From contig JAODUP010000040.1 in NCBI GenBank assembly GCA_025642065.1, forward strand, positions 1,872,501 to 1,936,500: DNA of 64,000 nucleotides, in the 5' to 3' direction. Numbering within the stretch: the first letter of the stretch is position 1; each line of letters begins with the position of its first letter. A model generated the notes under the pieces. That model was not told the DNA's origin. It worked only from the letters and a program-made list of their open reading frames with translations, and made no database searches. This document shows, in pieces, positions 26,097 through 40,200 of this stretch. The translations under genes were made by a program, and so were the position numbers. Source of the DNA: Paralvinella palmiformis. Taxonomy: Eukaryota > Annelida > Polychaeta > Terebellida > Alvinellidae.

Positions 26097-29000
26097 TTAT
26101 TCCTCACTTAAATTAAAGAATGTTGTATCTGGAGCATAACTGTAAATGAAATTCTTCAAGTGTTCCTCAAATTGAAACAGCTTTTTATCTCTCTGAAATA
26201 AAAGAATAATTCTATGTAATATTTATTCAATGTTCACATATATCAACACTTGTACAAGTAAGAGGAAAGGACCCAAAATGCTTTGAAAAACAGTGCTTTT
26301 CTACATTTTAACATTCTGTACAATACCTCTTGTCCAATAGAGAAGTCTAGATTACTATCTTTTATATGAAAAAATGGTTTAATACCTAGTATGGACTGTC
26401 CTGAAAATAAAATTAATATCTGTGCAACAGAAATGAATGGAAGTTGGTAGAAACTGTTAAGAACATTTTACCTAGTAACTGATAAATAAAATTAAGGATA
26501 AATGAAAGAAAACAGTGACAGAACCATTTGAAAAGCTACTTTATTATTCATTATGTACTTTAAATAATCTTGCTGTATTGCATTATTGCTCAAAGTAATC
26601 ACTACCCCATTTGAAGAAATGCTTATAATCCTAGCCTTGTGTTTAAATAAACAATTAGTAACTATGCTAGTAGCAATGCCTGTGCTTACACTGTAAATTT
26701 GTTTATAAATCTAATGTAGCTCCAACAGAGCTGAATTTTGGGGTATCACAAGGATCAGTTCTGGGACCACGTAAGTATTGTTTGTACTCAAAACCGATTG
26801 GTGAAATATATAACCACCATAAGTTTCTATATCACTGTACTGCTGACAACCCCAAGTTTATTTGGCTATAATATCAAAAGAAATATGGTTTGATGTCTCA
26901 AAGAAACTAGAAGTTTGGCTGATATCAGTGTCTGTATGAGTGTAACTATACTTATGTTGAAAAAGCAAAAGACAGCTCATTATCTTCAGACCAAAACACC
27001 AGATGGGGATAGCAGGAAATCCAGCTTTGGGTAGGTGAAAAAACTGTCTGTGTAGCACAGTCAGTGAAAAACTTGCAGGATTGGTCAGCCATACTGTTAA
27101 ATGAGAACATATAACGCTGGCCTTGAATCCCTGTATTGGCTTCCAATCATATAGAGGTCGCAGTACAAGATCCTTGTGTGTGCATACAAGGCATTTCATG
27201 GGACATCCCCTTAATAGGAATTTGTTGTTGCATATCAGCAAAGAAGGTATTGGAGGTTTGAATCACTGTTTAATGTACCAAAAACACGTGGTATAAATTG
27301 GTGTTTCAGAAAGGCTGCAGTGACCCTGAGGAACTGTCTGCCACTGACCATCAGGAAGTGTAAGACACTTGATACATTCAAGAAGGTATAAACTATTTTA
27401 TTTCAGCTTATCTCATCCGAATACACTATGTATTTAGCTGGTATTTAAAAATACATTTATTCAGTGTAAATATGCTACATCTATACAATCTACCATATAA
27501 TCTTCATACAGATATCATACAGGGCATTGTTATTATTATTTATAAAAACCTTATCCAGGTCTAATTCATATTTTATATGAACATACAATGATCATGTACA
27601 TTGTAAATATTGTGTCAGCTCTGTTTATTTAACTTCCTGGAAGCAATTAATATATGTGACAATGCAAATTATTCATCACAAGTTACCTGCAATCACTTGA
27701 TTGATTCATTACTTGGATTTCATTGACTGCTTATATTGAAGATTTCATGCCAAAATGACAAGTACAGATAATTTAGATATCATTATTTGATTACTGAAAG
27801 ATACAATTATTTTATTTGTTTATAAACCTTTTTCCTACTAATTTGCAAACTGAGTAAAGGGAATGTCATCCTGTTGCTGTAAATAATATTTATTGTTTAC
27901 ACCAATTGATTTTGTATTATTGCTCATATTTAGTAATTGTGATATCCTTTTTGTTTTCCTTAAAGTAACCTTTCTCAAGTCAGTCTGTAAGCAATGACAT
28001 GACATTAGTGTGAATTACCAATAACCATGGATTTATTACCTGATCTGATTGTTACATACTCCTCATAAAGAAGTATAGCCATGACAGCATCATGTTCTGT
28101 AACCACATCCCTCAAGCACAATTTGGCATGGGCTTCAGAAAGTGCAGTTCTAGAGATGTTTATATCAAAATAGCATCTTGTTATCCATCACATTATTCTA
28201 AAAGATTAGTTTTCTAGTACATAATCAAAATAGAAAATATTATATCCTAATTGTGATGCGTATCAGATTCATGACTTACACAACTTTAACTGCACCTATT
28301 GGTGGAGTCCACAACTGGATATCATTAACCCTTAATGTTCTACTAGCCACATAGTAACCTTTTATGAGATTTTCACCGGCTTCACTGAATTCTGGTTTTA
28401 TCTGTCTTGCCAACTGCAAGAACTATGATAAATGAAAATATCAAAGCAGGTATTAGATCAAAGTGATTAATTTTACATGAAAGAGTCCATAATACTGTTG
28501 TTAGCTGTGAAACTATGACAGTATTTCCAAGGATAACATATAGCTGACTTACTTTATTAATTATGTAATACATTTTTAATATATAGCATATTTAATGTAC
28601 ACACAAAATGAAATTGTTGGTTTCCTGGGGCTACACTTTTTGTGGGGATTGTTTTGCCAAACATTTCGTGATCACTACATATCCAAATATCTGGGTTTTT
28701 TCTCAGAAAACAAACCAAACCAAAAGGAATTACTATTTCCCACATGAAAAGCTAAATATTTAGTTATTGGTTTTGTTTAAGTCAATGTTTTTGCCATGTA
28801 CATACATATCACCCTAATTGTATAATGAGGTCATATTTTAGTAGCAGATCACAAAAATTGTTAAAGTTCCAGGAATGTGACATTTTTAATGACATGGATT
28901 TGTATACTTTATACCTTTCACAAGTGTGTCAATTCAAAGGAGTGTCCACTATATATAAAAAAAAATCTGACTGGGCATGGGGGTTTAGTACATGTGTATA

Positions 29001-29220
29001 TTGTATGAAGTGGCCTGGTGATCATGAAATATATTTCTTTCTTCACTGAAGTAACAATTAAGTAAATATACCACTTTATAATCACTTTCTGGGATGGCAG
29101 GTTCTACAGTTGATCCCATTGCTTGCTGAAGAATATGTTTTGTTAATAACTGATCAGCATATGAGTCAACTTGCATTTCCACAAAAACAGCTAAGCCAAA
29201 GACACTGCAAATAAAAAATA

Positions 29221-29255
<35 letters not shown>

Positions 29256-32200
29256 CACTAACTACATATACAAGAATTATAATCAAAGTTTTTCACTTGA
29301 ATAATCAGGAAAATAAAATCCTAAAACTGAATAAATATTTATTTACGCACACACCCACACTGCAAATTACTTACTCTACCAATGCTTGTGTTATATCTTT
29401 GCTATTGAAATCAATCTGTAAATCATCAACATGTTTTTGTATGCTACTCGGATTAAGTGAGGCCCAAATGCTGCATTGACGAGGGAAGAAACACTGCTGT
29501 GAGGCTCCATGATTGGTTAGTTTCTGTGGCATCTCTACCATAATCTTGTTATTCTCTAATGCTAATATTTGGAACAGAACTAATTTATTATTATAACCTC
29601 TGCACATCCTTATTTTAGGATATTGAAAATTGTGTATTTATGTTATTCAGACATACTTACCCTGCAGTAAGCAGTATTTTGTTTGTCTGTTGCATGAATT
29701 AACATTTGGAATAACACAAATACCACCATTTGCTAATAACATGGAACCTCCTAATTATATAAAAAAAAATATGTAGTATGAATTATGATTTGGTTATAAC
29801 TTGATTATATCCTCATCACATAAGGAAACATGTGAAAGTTATGGATAAATCAATATTTGACCATAATCTTGTTTATGTTAAAATTGCACACAAATGATGC
29901 CCCAAGAGAGGGGAGTATTTCACAATAACATAGTCCAGAAGAGTATTATACTTCTAACTATTGATATGCAAACTTAGCTTCACAAACTTTGTTATTAATT
30001 CTAAACACGTGATTAATAAATTTAAATATACATTAACGTTTTTAATATGTCATGTCATATGTGTGTGTGTATTTGAACTTTCAATACTGAATGAATTTTC
30101 TTTATTATTTTATTAATAAATTGATTGATAATTCAGTAGTATTATATGAAGATTTATATAGACCATATCAAAAAAATATTTGTTTCTTTACAGGAACCAA
30201 TAGTAAAAGTAAAATGTTAGATTTAATAATATATGCTGTAACTACTGTAAAATTGGTCCTTGTATAATGTTTTCCTACTTACATATGGATAAAAGCTCTT
30301 CTATTTATGTGGGGCTCTAATAGTAATAATACTTTATACAGTACTAACCAGTAATAACACCAACAGTATTATCAAGCCTGTCTTTAGCAACAGATGCCAT
30401 GAGTGGAAATGAATTAGTGTGCATAACATGCTTTTGTGACAAGCTGGCAGCATAAGTCAGTAGTCTGTTCAGTATTAGTGTATCACTCCCTATTGCTAAT
30501 AGATCTAGTCGGCTGTTTTCCTTAAAAAAGAAATAATCTTGTATCACACAAAACTTTGAATGACTGAAACATGTTAGAAGTCAATTAAAAAACAAGAACA
30601 TCATATATATTATAGTCAAACATGAATAGTTCAACAAATGTTGGTCACCCCAAAACATGTCAGATTACCTAAGTTAGTCTGCTGATTATCATAACAATAT
30701 TGTAAACAACAATTAATGCAGTGGTTTGGCATAATAAATAAATATAATTTAATTCAAGCAATGTAGCTTGTGGACTAGAATTATCACCAAAAGATAAGTC
30801 ATTAGAGAAGGGCATTCTCTATTATGCTGTCCTTGGCTGATTTGAAACTATTAAAAAAAGCAAAACTGAATTCATTTTCTTCTATCCCCTTTTGTGGCAC
30901 TAATTGTTTCTTCTTATCAAAGCATGCAGACAATGAAGGATTAAATGTTTTTGTTTATATAGAAAACCCCATTACTGCATATTTAGATGTATATCTGAGT
31001 TGTTGATGTCAATGGGTATGGAACCTCAAATGACTATACCACACTGTCAAGTATTTTCTAATAAAACATATTCCTTTCGTGCTAGAGATTACGTTGATGT
31101 CAGAAGCTCAACTGTCAGTCTAAACAGATAAAATGCTATGAGAAGGTTCCATTTCAGGAAAACCTTTCTGAATTATAGATAGTGGTGGATATAATCCCAT
31201 GTGCATATTTATAATCATGGATTAATATACACAGCTACATAATTTATAAAAATGTATACATCATACAAGTATATGTTTATTAAAACTTCGTATGTGAGAA
31301 AATGTTAAACAATAACCCACTTTAGAAATATCAGCAACCAAACTCAGCAGCAAAGCCAGTTTCAAGTGAAGATAAGTTCCATGTGGTGCAATATTTCCTA
31401 AAATAAATATTTGTTTATACTATATTTTACATATCTTGAAAACTCATGTTTACTGCATAATGACAATTTTATTGCCTCAAAGTCAAGAAACTATGACTAT
31501 ATTTAAACCTGAAAATCTGTAAGCCAGACTAAGACTAAAATTCCATGGTGACCTTTGACTATCTGCTGATGAAACAGACAAATTATATAATCAAAATAAG
31601 TACAATTAAACATTTAAGAATCAAATGTAAAAATTACTTAATGAGCTAAACTGTATATGAAATCTTCAATCTGAAGCTTACCTTGCAATATATTGCTCAA
31701 ACTCTGCGGTAGATAGGCACTTCTTGATAACTTAATTAAATTAACATAAGTGAATTATACATCAAGTATATGACTATAACATGAAGTTAAATTTCACTTT
31801 ATGGTAATTGCAAGATCACCAGACATGACATAAAATTAATTAGATTTTATGCATAAGGTGTGAGCATGTAGTGACTTGAGCTATCTTTGTCCAGATTTGC
31901 CAGCTAAATGAATTACTGAAATAGCCATCTCATATCCATGTCCTTTGCTGTAATGGTGTGTTTGTGTGTGTGTGTTTGTGTTACAATTAAACTATTATTT
32001 CCTAGGTGACTTGTATAAACTAGTTGGATGACATGTGTCACAATTCCAAGTTATTGGACTGGTAATACTATTTTATCTCATGGCAATCCAAAAACATTAG
32101 TCTGATTTAGATTATCCTTTAGTGAAAATACAATTTAAGTGCTAAAACAATATATTATAGTACAGATAGATATATCACATTCAAATAATTAAATCAAGGA

Positions 32201-32551
32201 TATGAACAAACACATGAAATCAGTGGACCAAATACAGTAATATTTGTTTATATCAGAACATCTTTATATCACTGACTTTGGGATTGTCATCATTTATGTA
32301 TTAAACCAAAATCTAGCTTACTTCATTACAAACATAACAACAGTCTTACATAATCAGAACCATAGTTTGTGTCGGCTGAAATCTACATATTCATGTATGT
32401 TGTGCTTTAATTGTTCATATTATAATGTACTTATGTAGAACATAAGTAATTTCATCCCCCCCCTCTCTCTCTCATAAATCACTCACCTGTGCAAATCCAT
32501 TCTGAAGAATGGAATTTACCTGTAGAAATGAAACATGGATTCCTTTATCTA

Positions 32552-32591
<40 letters not shown>

Positions 32592-35500
32592 CACGCACCT
32601 GAGAAATCTCATTCTGAATAATTGAATTTGCCTGTAGAATTGAAACAGGGATTCTGAATAACATTAACTGTTTCATTTAAAAATGCATGTCTAATAATTA
32701 AAAGAGTTAGAGCTGATTTAGTCAGCCATAAATGATTATTAGTTGGACAATGATGAAACTGTATATAGCATATATGACAGCTGAAAAGTCACTCCCTGAG
32801 TATATCTGATGATGACAATAAACTGTACTGGTCCAAACTAGGGAATGGGGAGATGTTGGTATGATCTAAAAATAACTTGATGTAACAAAAGCATTATTAT
32901 TAATGTCTAATTTTATAATCTCATTTGAGATTGTACCTTGATTCAAATATACTGTTTAATTTCCCAACTTCTATAATTACCTCTAGAAATAATATATTTT
33001 TAGTACCATCCAGAACAGGTGTACCTATGACACACAATTTCTGTCCAATCCTGATGTCAGTTATCAAATCATCTGAAATTTCATCTATAATAATTTCCAT
33101 AACACAAATGATCTACTGGTATGTATTTTCTACCATAATAAACAGTTTCAAAAACTATTAAATTATCACAGTTTATTTCAACTGTAGACCTAAAATTATA
33201 TTATACCTCTGATGCAAGTGATAATACTTTGATGACGTTTGCCCATCCCTTCCATAGTAAAGGCATCATTGTCTACTAGTTCTATAGTTAGTTTGTCTGA
33301 AATAAAAATAACAATCTATAACCAGATCTATAGTCAGAGTTAAATTAATCCAATGAAAACAAATTGTTTTAACATATTACTTTTAGATAATAGGGATTAA
33401 GTCATTTTTGGTCAGACACTGCCTAATCTGACAACTGACATCTTTAAACATTAACTTAGAACCAAAAACACAACAATGAGCATCAGGTGGCAGAATATAC
33501 AAGTTTTTATTTTCTGGTGGAAATACTCTACCTGCAAGAAGTCTATGGGTCATATCTTCTTCAATCAGACTACTGCATATAGCACAGCTGAAGTCATGCC
33601 TAATTTTATAGATAACATTAATGTTGCTGTGTGTTTAAAAACCATGTGATATTAAGATACCTTAATGAACTAATGGTATGCTTACATAACTGAGTTATTA
33701 GTGTTTGGTTACCGTATTGTTTGATCTTCTCTTGCACCCGGTGTGTGAAATCTAATATATTTGTCACCTTTTGATCCTTCACAATCTTTGCTTCTGCAAA
33801 CAAATCTGGCCAACTTTCTGTATATAAAGTTAATAAGTTCTCCGGTGAAAGTTTAATCTGATTCTAATACAAATAGCAGAGAGTATCATGACTAGATTAA
33901 CACACTTATAGTATTCTTAATATATTAATGCTCACGTATACTTATGAATGGTTGACATGCCACATACAATGCCTTCATATCGTAAAAACTTGCTGTTCTT
34001 CACAAACTTCACCAAATTATTTGCTCTTTTTAAGCAGTACCTAAATTATTGAATTGATAAAAAAAAATTCATATTTTGCTATTTATTTAATACTTAAAAT
34101 GCTACCATGAAAATAAATCTGAAACATACTCTGGCATTGGTGGAAGAGATGACAATCTGATATACACCACAACTTGACTTAAACTTGTACAGGCTGGCAA
34201 AAGTTCAAGTGTCTGTATAGTCATGAAACTGATCTATTGAATAGAAATTAATACATTTAATATTTAATAGGTTAACTATATAAAAGTGTGTTTTTGTGAG
34301 GGGAGGCAACCAAATGCATGTATGTATGTGTGAGGAGATGAGTGAGAGAGCTATTTTTTTTAATAATGAGCCATACTTGTTGAAAAACCTTGGATGCAGC
34401 AGATGGCTGGCTTAGAACCAGACTACCCAGTGATGCTGTGAATTACAAATATATTATATGGTACCGTTGACTTTGTAACTAAATATAATTCTGTTAATCA
34501 TGCATGCATGCATGTGCACTCATGCACACATACACACACACACACCCTTCTGAAAAAATATGTAAGAGATGGTGTTAACAATTACTGGAAATAAAATGTA
34601 CAGCACAAAGCAAAACAAGATCTAGAGATCCAAGAAAAAGACAATACTCATCATGGAGCCAAACCCAAAAGTTGACTCACTGCCATAATAACAGATTGAG
34701 AATGAATCCAACTTATTTGAGTTGACGTTACAAAAGCTTTGAAAGAACTTTTGCTAGCTAATTACAGTGAACTATGTAATAACAGATGATATGGCAGAAA
34801 GTAATGAACTATCTGTTATAGTGACACTAAAACGTAGCAGAAGGACTTATGAGAGTCATTCAAATATGAATAGCTGAAGAACATATTTCTGCAGCTCACA
34901 GAGTATGCAAAGGAATAAAGAATTTTAAACTAATACCATTTCTCAATCCTCCAAACAAATATTGGAAGCAACCAGATTTCAATGATAGAAATGTTTTTAT
35001 TTTCCAACCCATAAACTGACCATGCATATAATGTGATCTAATTATCACACAAAATATGATCTTATTGTACTTGTAAAGATTCCATCCATGCTATCGTTTT
35101 TTTTAAATATTAGCAAATAACGCTTTAAATTATATCCTTACAATCTGCATTTCAGTTTGGTGATCTTCATTGAAACATACTATATACATTCAGGTTGTTA
35201 ATATTACATGAGCAAAGTTGTTCTATCAACATGCACAAATCATGCAGTTTAATTAATATAACAGACATTTTAACCTCATTAAAAATAACAGTATTAAAAT
35301 GTTTAATTGGGAATCAACATTTACAATATATAAACAAAATATAAATAGTAAACTTTCACATTAAAACTAGGCCATACATGACTGAACTGGCTATGGCATA
35401 TTTAGCTATATAGTTGGATAAATCTGTGGCAAGGATAGCTTATTATACCAGCTATCTAATGCTGACTAATCACTAAAAGGATGCATACATATAATTATAT

Positions 35501-36473
35501 TGAACACATAATATCCTACAGCAAGTACAGGCCATACTTCATTACTTGGCATGAATTATGAGATTAACCTACAATTTGATCATCCAACAACTCAGTCCTC
35601 ATAGCCTGTGCCTTACATGGCCAAATTACTAATGACATGGAGATACTTTTGCCAGTCAACTGCCACAAAATATGGTAGGAATAAAAGATAGTGATAATCT
35701 GCATGGGTCCATAATATTCAGATTAATGATGGAATCCTTATACAATTAAACAAACTGAACCCATAATAATACTGTGTATATAAAACGCTTATAACAGAGA
35801 TACTTAACAATAACAGTATATCAATGGAAGAAAATTATTAATAGAAAGCAAAAAATTAGACTCACTGTCAATTTCTAATAAATCACATGGGTTAATCATA
35901 ATAATAAACTGGTACACTTTGTCCTATAAAAATGGGAAAAATTCAGTTGTTTTTACATGTAATGTTGCAACTAGTTTTGAGATTTAAAAAAATATTTCAA
36001 CAAATTCATATTAAATCATTTCAAGCCAAAAAAGCATTTTAAATCTAAATAGTCTACATTCAAATACCAAGAGAGCACAAGTGAAAACATTATTTTCACC
36101 AGTAAATAATTTTGATAAATGCATGATTTACTTGTAATCCATTATGATTACCAATTAAATAGATTTAATGCATAAAAAAATCGGTGCCAACAAAAGATAT
36201 CCTTAATTTTTTTAATGTTTTACGGTACTTTGTCAGTTTGTGTCCAAACTAGGCTAAATGAACAGAGCAACTTCCAACGGTAATATAAATTATATAATTA
36301 TTTAAAAACTAGTCATGTCAATAAAATGGATCCTTAACAATAGGCCATCCCTAACTTACTTCATTCACATTACAACTCCTATATGAACAACACTTCTTTT
36401 TGATATATTCAATTAAATTATTCTGATCCATGTAAGACAAAGCTGCTTTCTCTAGTCTTAGAAAAGAAGTCAT
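26097..36473 (-). CDS. MCMDC2: MCM domain-containing protein 2
   Basis: Divergent MCM-family protein needed in mammals for meiotic double-strand-break repair and synapsis. Coding exons in transcript order: 36473-36360, 35923-35866, 34435-34377, 34233-34130, 34040-33936, 33817-33713, 33599-33532, 33296-33207, 33072-32981, 32631-32599, 32519-32487, 31730-31682, 31397-31321, 30520-30349, 29750-29661, 29561-29375, 29204-29075, 28422-28280, 28149-28040, 26400-26327, 26192-26097. The sum is 1989 nt, 662 aa (human 681). Landmarks: LEKAALSYM; ARFVCRSKDCEGSKG; IRHDFSCAICSSL (zinc-ribbon-like cysteines); GSDTLILNRLLTY; GGSMLLANGGICVI; FFPRQCSIWASLNP; GYYVASRTLRV; ALSEAHAKLCLRD. The Walker A position lacks the GK[S/T] lysine, as in vertebrate MCMDC2, so it is probably not an ATPase. 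The start was chosen by alignment with the vertebrate N-terminus; the frame stays open upstream. Confidence 0.93.
26717..27420 (+). mobile_element. LINE reverse transcriptase remnant in an MCMDC2 intron
   Basis: Antisense to MCMDC2, between exons 28149-28040 and 26400-26327. It shows LNFGVSQGSVLGP and YHCTADNPKF (RT palm), ESLYWLPI with YKILVCAYKAFHGTSP, and a tail AAVTLRNCLPLTIRKCKTLD-like. These are CR1/L2/Jockey ORF2 C-terminal hallmarks, spread over shifting frames. It is a different sequence from the copy at 52650-55430. Confidence 0.75.
32487..32631 (-). CDS. MCMDC2: MCMDC2 duplicated 33-nt microexons
   Basis: Two 33-nt exons, 32631-32599 (ANSIIQNEISQ) and 32519-32487 (VNSILQNGFAQ), are both phase 0-0, each with a consensus acceptor (ctacag) and donor (gtgcgt, gtgagt). 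Six of eleven residues are identical, and similarity extends beyond the exon into the intron on the acceptor side. The unit repeats every 112 bp with a (TA)n tract between. Either copy or both keep the frame; with both, the segment length (39 aa) is closest to human (about 44 aa), so both may be constitutive. Confidence 0.8.
36205..36285 (-). mobile_element. SINE family B, 3' fragment in the first coding-region intron of MCMDC2
   Basis: GTTTTACGGTACTTTGT ... AGGCTAAATGAACAGAGCAA matches the reversed family B tail. Old and short. Confidence 0.5.
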
Positions 36474-37215
36474 AATAATGACTAATGTATCTTCTGCCTT
36501 ATCCAGTGACAAACTGATATCTGTGGGGAAAATAATTAGAACACTATTACTTTTTTACTATACTCACTAGCCTTTTAGGCCTATAGTAGTATAGACTATA
36601 GACAAGTATATATATATAGTATATATACTAGTCTATGGATTTAGTCATATTATACTTAATATTTATACTTATACCGTTACTGAGTTAATGAATTATACTT
36701 ATGTCTTATACTTACTAGATCTAACTTAGTTATACTAGACTAGGCTAGAGTCGAGATCTACTAGATCTACTCCAAACAGGCAAACTGAAATATAGATCTA
36801 GTTATCAATTCACTTAAATGGATAGAACATACATAATTGTCATGCTGATCACATGGAAACTGTTCTAGCATATATCAACACAGTCATTGTTTAAAGGCAC
36901 TTGAACAGAATTGCAATAAAACAAATTAGTACTCAAACATCCACTTAGAAGACGCCAATTGTCGTCTGCAAACTTCGCTTTCGATCACGTGATCAAAGCA
37001 AACATCGCAAACTTACTGCGAATCGGAAGATGGAGCCACCATATATCCCAGCCTCGTTCCCATAAAACAGGTCGAAATTTGAACATGGCGATTGTTTTTA
37101 TGTTGTCATATGTGACTGATGTTCCTGTATAAAGGAGCTGTGGCGTAGTTGATTTCGCATAACGGGCTTGGATTATAGTGCTGTTATATTTTGGATTACT
37201 TAACTGGATATAGAT
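36474..37215. promoter_or_regulatory. Bidirectional MCMDC2 / PLK4 promoter
   Basis: The start codons of MCMDC2 and PLK4 are 743 bp apart, head to head. Motifs seen: a perfect 12-bp palindrome with E-box core CACGTG at 36983-36994; an ETS-like CGGAAG at 37024-37029; a CHR-like TTTGAA at 37078-37083; a YY1-like AACATGGCGA at 37082-37091; and TATAAAG at 37128-37134, oriented toward PLK4. ETS and YY1 sites are typical of animal bidirectional promoters. Motif function is inferred. Confidence 0.6.
37017..37086 (-). CDS. Possible upstream exon of MCMDC2 (5' UTR or N-terminal extension)
   Basis: On the minus strand a strong donor (gtaagt, 37016-37011) matches in phase the acceptor before 36520. Joined, a frame from an ATG at 37086-37084 (MFKFRPVLWERGW...) runs through 36520-36474 without a stop into the MCMDC2 start, adding 39 residues. 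No homologue of this extension is known to me, so a non-coding first exon is equally possible. It overlaps the PLK4 promoter. Confidence 0.35.
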
Positions 37216-40200
37216 ATGCCAAAATTAGGAATCGGCGATAGTATTCAGGTAGATAATAGATATATATATATTTGTTGTTTTTACGCTAACATTTCAGAAC
37301 GGTACGCCCTCTACAAAATCGTACTTCAGTCTTCACTAGTTACTAGTAAAGTAGTATGAATAGTGTAGACTAGACCTAACACTGATAGATTTGACAGCTA
37401 ATACTAATGAGAATAACCAAATAAACCGTTGTGCAGAAAATGACAACTTCTATTTACTATTACTTGTATTCGTTATAACCATAGCACCTTACTGTAGGCT
37501 TACATTAATTTCCATTTTTATCCTATCATCCATACTGATATGATAATGATTAATGTACGAACACAAATTCCAGATCGACATGATAGTGTCACATAGTCAT
37601 AGGATCTAGTCTAGTCATAGATTTAGTCTAGACTCTAGTCATAGATCTAGTCTAGTCATAGATATAGAATCTAGATTTACTCTTAACTAGATCTAGAGGT
37701 CTACACAAGACTGAGACAAGTCACATGTACTCAGTATGATACTGAAAAATTCCTTACTTAGAGACATAGAAAATGCCACAACATCCTTAATACTCAACAT
37801 ATACACATGATATTTGTGTCACATTATAGGTATTTTAGAGCTTTTTCCATGTAATTTTTTCTTATCCACGTACCTACTGATAGATCTAGTCAATAGTCAA
37901 ACAGATTAGAATAAGGGTAATCATTGTCACTGATTGACAAAATGCCCCTGGGTCTGGTTCGGGGCTTGTCCTTTCATACACAGTGACAGTTCATATCAGT
38001 TTGAGTTTCTGATAACGTATTACTTTACACTGTTTCAGGACTATCAAGTCCATCACATGTTAGGATGTGGGGGATTTGCTACTGTTTACAAGGCAAAATC
38101 AGTCATCACAGGACAAGAAGTTGCAATAAAAATGGTAGGCTCATTTATAATCTTGTATCATCAATTATTATATTATTATTTATAGTTCATAACTAATAGC
38201 ATTTTGTGATTATAGGTTATGGATTGTTGTTTTGTAATGGCCTATGGGGTTATGATTATCAACTTATTCTTTCACTGTTTTGTTTGAAACAAATATGAAG
38301 TGTTAATGCTGAATAAACATTAAACATTATATGTCTCATCATTCAGATTGAAAAGAAGAGAATGCACACCAATGGAATGGTCGTCAGAGTCAGAAAAGAA
38401 GTGGAAATACACAGTCGCTTGAAGCATCCGTCTATAGTAGAGGTATGTTATCTTTACTAATTGTGTGTTAAGATGTAGAGTATATGTCTTAGATAATTAG
38501 TTAAATCAGTGTTAGTGTCCTATCACTCCTAGTCCTATTGACAGTCCATAATAATAAATGAAATGTTATGATGCGTGTTACAAAGCTAAATATTTTCATG
38601 TTTTAGTAAACAGATCTCAATCAAAGCATTTTCCCAAAGTCTTGATATTTTCCTGTTGTATTATGTAAATATGATTTGCAATAGCACACTATACTTATTA
38701 AATGTAAGTTCTTGGGTTGACAATTTTTTAATTGCTTGACACATTATTTTACACAATGTTTTTAATATGTGTCAGTAATATGTCACTTATGTTTCATCAT
38801 CAGTATTATCACACCTGCTAAATGTTTCTAACACCTTTCAGTTAACATACTCAGAGATCTGGTCATGTAGTAGCCTTTTTTCCATTTAACTGTTCATGTC
38901 AGTTGTTTTGTGTCATAATTACTGTTTATAAATCACTGGCACTGTTGTGAAGTGATGAATGATTTATCACCCAGTAATGATTATTTTTGCACATAATAAA
39001 AAACTGTTCCCTTATTTGTAACTAGACCTGTTGACAGCCTATTGTAAACATAATGGCCTATTATTATGCTTGTGGTTTTTCTTTTGTCCTGCTGTGCAGA
39101 GAATCTGTCATGTGTGGGCATGTTTATGCATGGCTACACATTCCTAACTGGATCATTACATTTACAACAAACAGCTTAGACAGGCATAATATTTTATTGA
39201 TTTCAGTGTAGTTAACTGTAAATGATCAATATAAATGCCATATATGGAGAATTAAGTGTGCCTTAAGAGGCCCAAGATTTGGTAGGAGTTTGTATGTGTG
39301 TCTGTGTACTTATATACCATGTCACTGAATGGTTGTTTGAGCAGTACAAACAATGAATTAGGCCAAAGCACTGATAATTTAGGACCTGACTGATCATGTC
39401 TGAGAAAGACTGAAATTTGCTGCTGTAAATAACTGAATCTGTGCGCTGATCTATATAGTATTATATTTGTCATAAGCATGTGGCGACTTGATGACCTGGC
39501 TACTTAATTTTAGATTCATTTAGGTTTATAATATCCTAGCCATGTCTCATGTTTTACTTGTTATCTTGCCATTCATTATACATATGATATGGATTGTCAA
39601 GAGATAGAGGTGCTTATTTGTTTAGTCTTCACTGATAATTTCATTTGTTGACTTGCAGTTGTATAATTATTTTGAGGACAACGTATACGTCTATCTTGTC
39701 CTTGAGATGTGCCACAATGGGGAATTCTATACCCATCTGAAGTCACACTCTAGGGTGCTTCCAGAAGATGAAGGTTTGTTTAGAATTAGTTTGCTATAGA
39801 TGTGCAACATGTAATTCATGCTTTACAGTTACAATTAGTGGTGCATGTTTTGAAATAACTGAGTTATTAGCTGAACCATACTAAATTGTGAAAATCAACA
39901 TGCAAGAAAGGTATTTGTTTATAATCTGCAGCACGTCATTATATGAAGCAAGTTGTTGAAGGCCTCTTATATCTGCATTCTCATGGGATACTTCATAGAG
40001 ATCTGACATTGGCTAACTTACTTCTAACAAAAGAAATGGATGTGGTAAGACACTAGACCTATCTTATATAAAATGTAGTGTGTGTGTGTGTGTGTGTGTG
40101 TGCTGGCACTAGCTCAGATTACTAAGCTATGTCCCTCATATAATCTATAGATTGTTATTACATCATGGTAAATGGTTTGTTGATGGGATCCAAACCATCG

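Noticed and set aside
33618..33803. Minus-strand open frame MFAEAKIVKDQKVTN...
   Set aside because: The conserved MCMDC2 reading of this exon (33817-33713) is in another frame (ARFVCRSKDCEGSKG), with splice phases that fit both neighbours.
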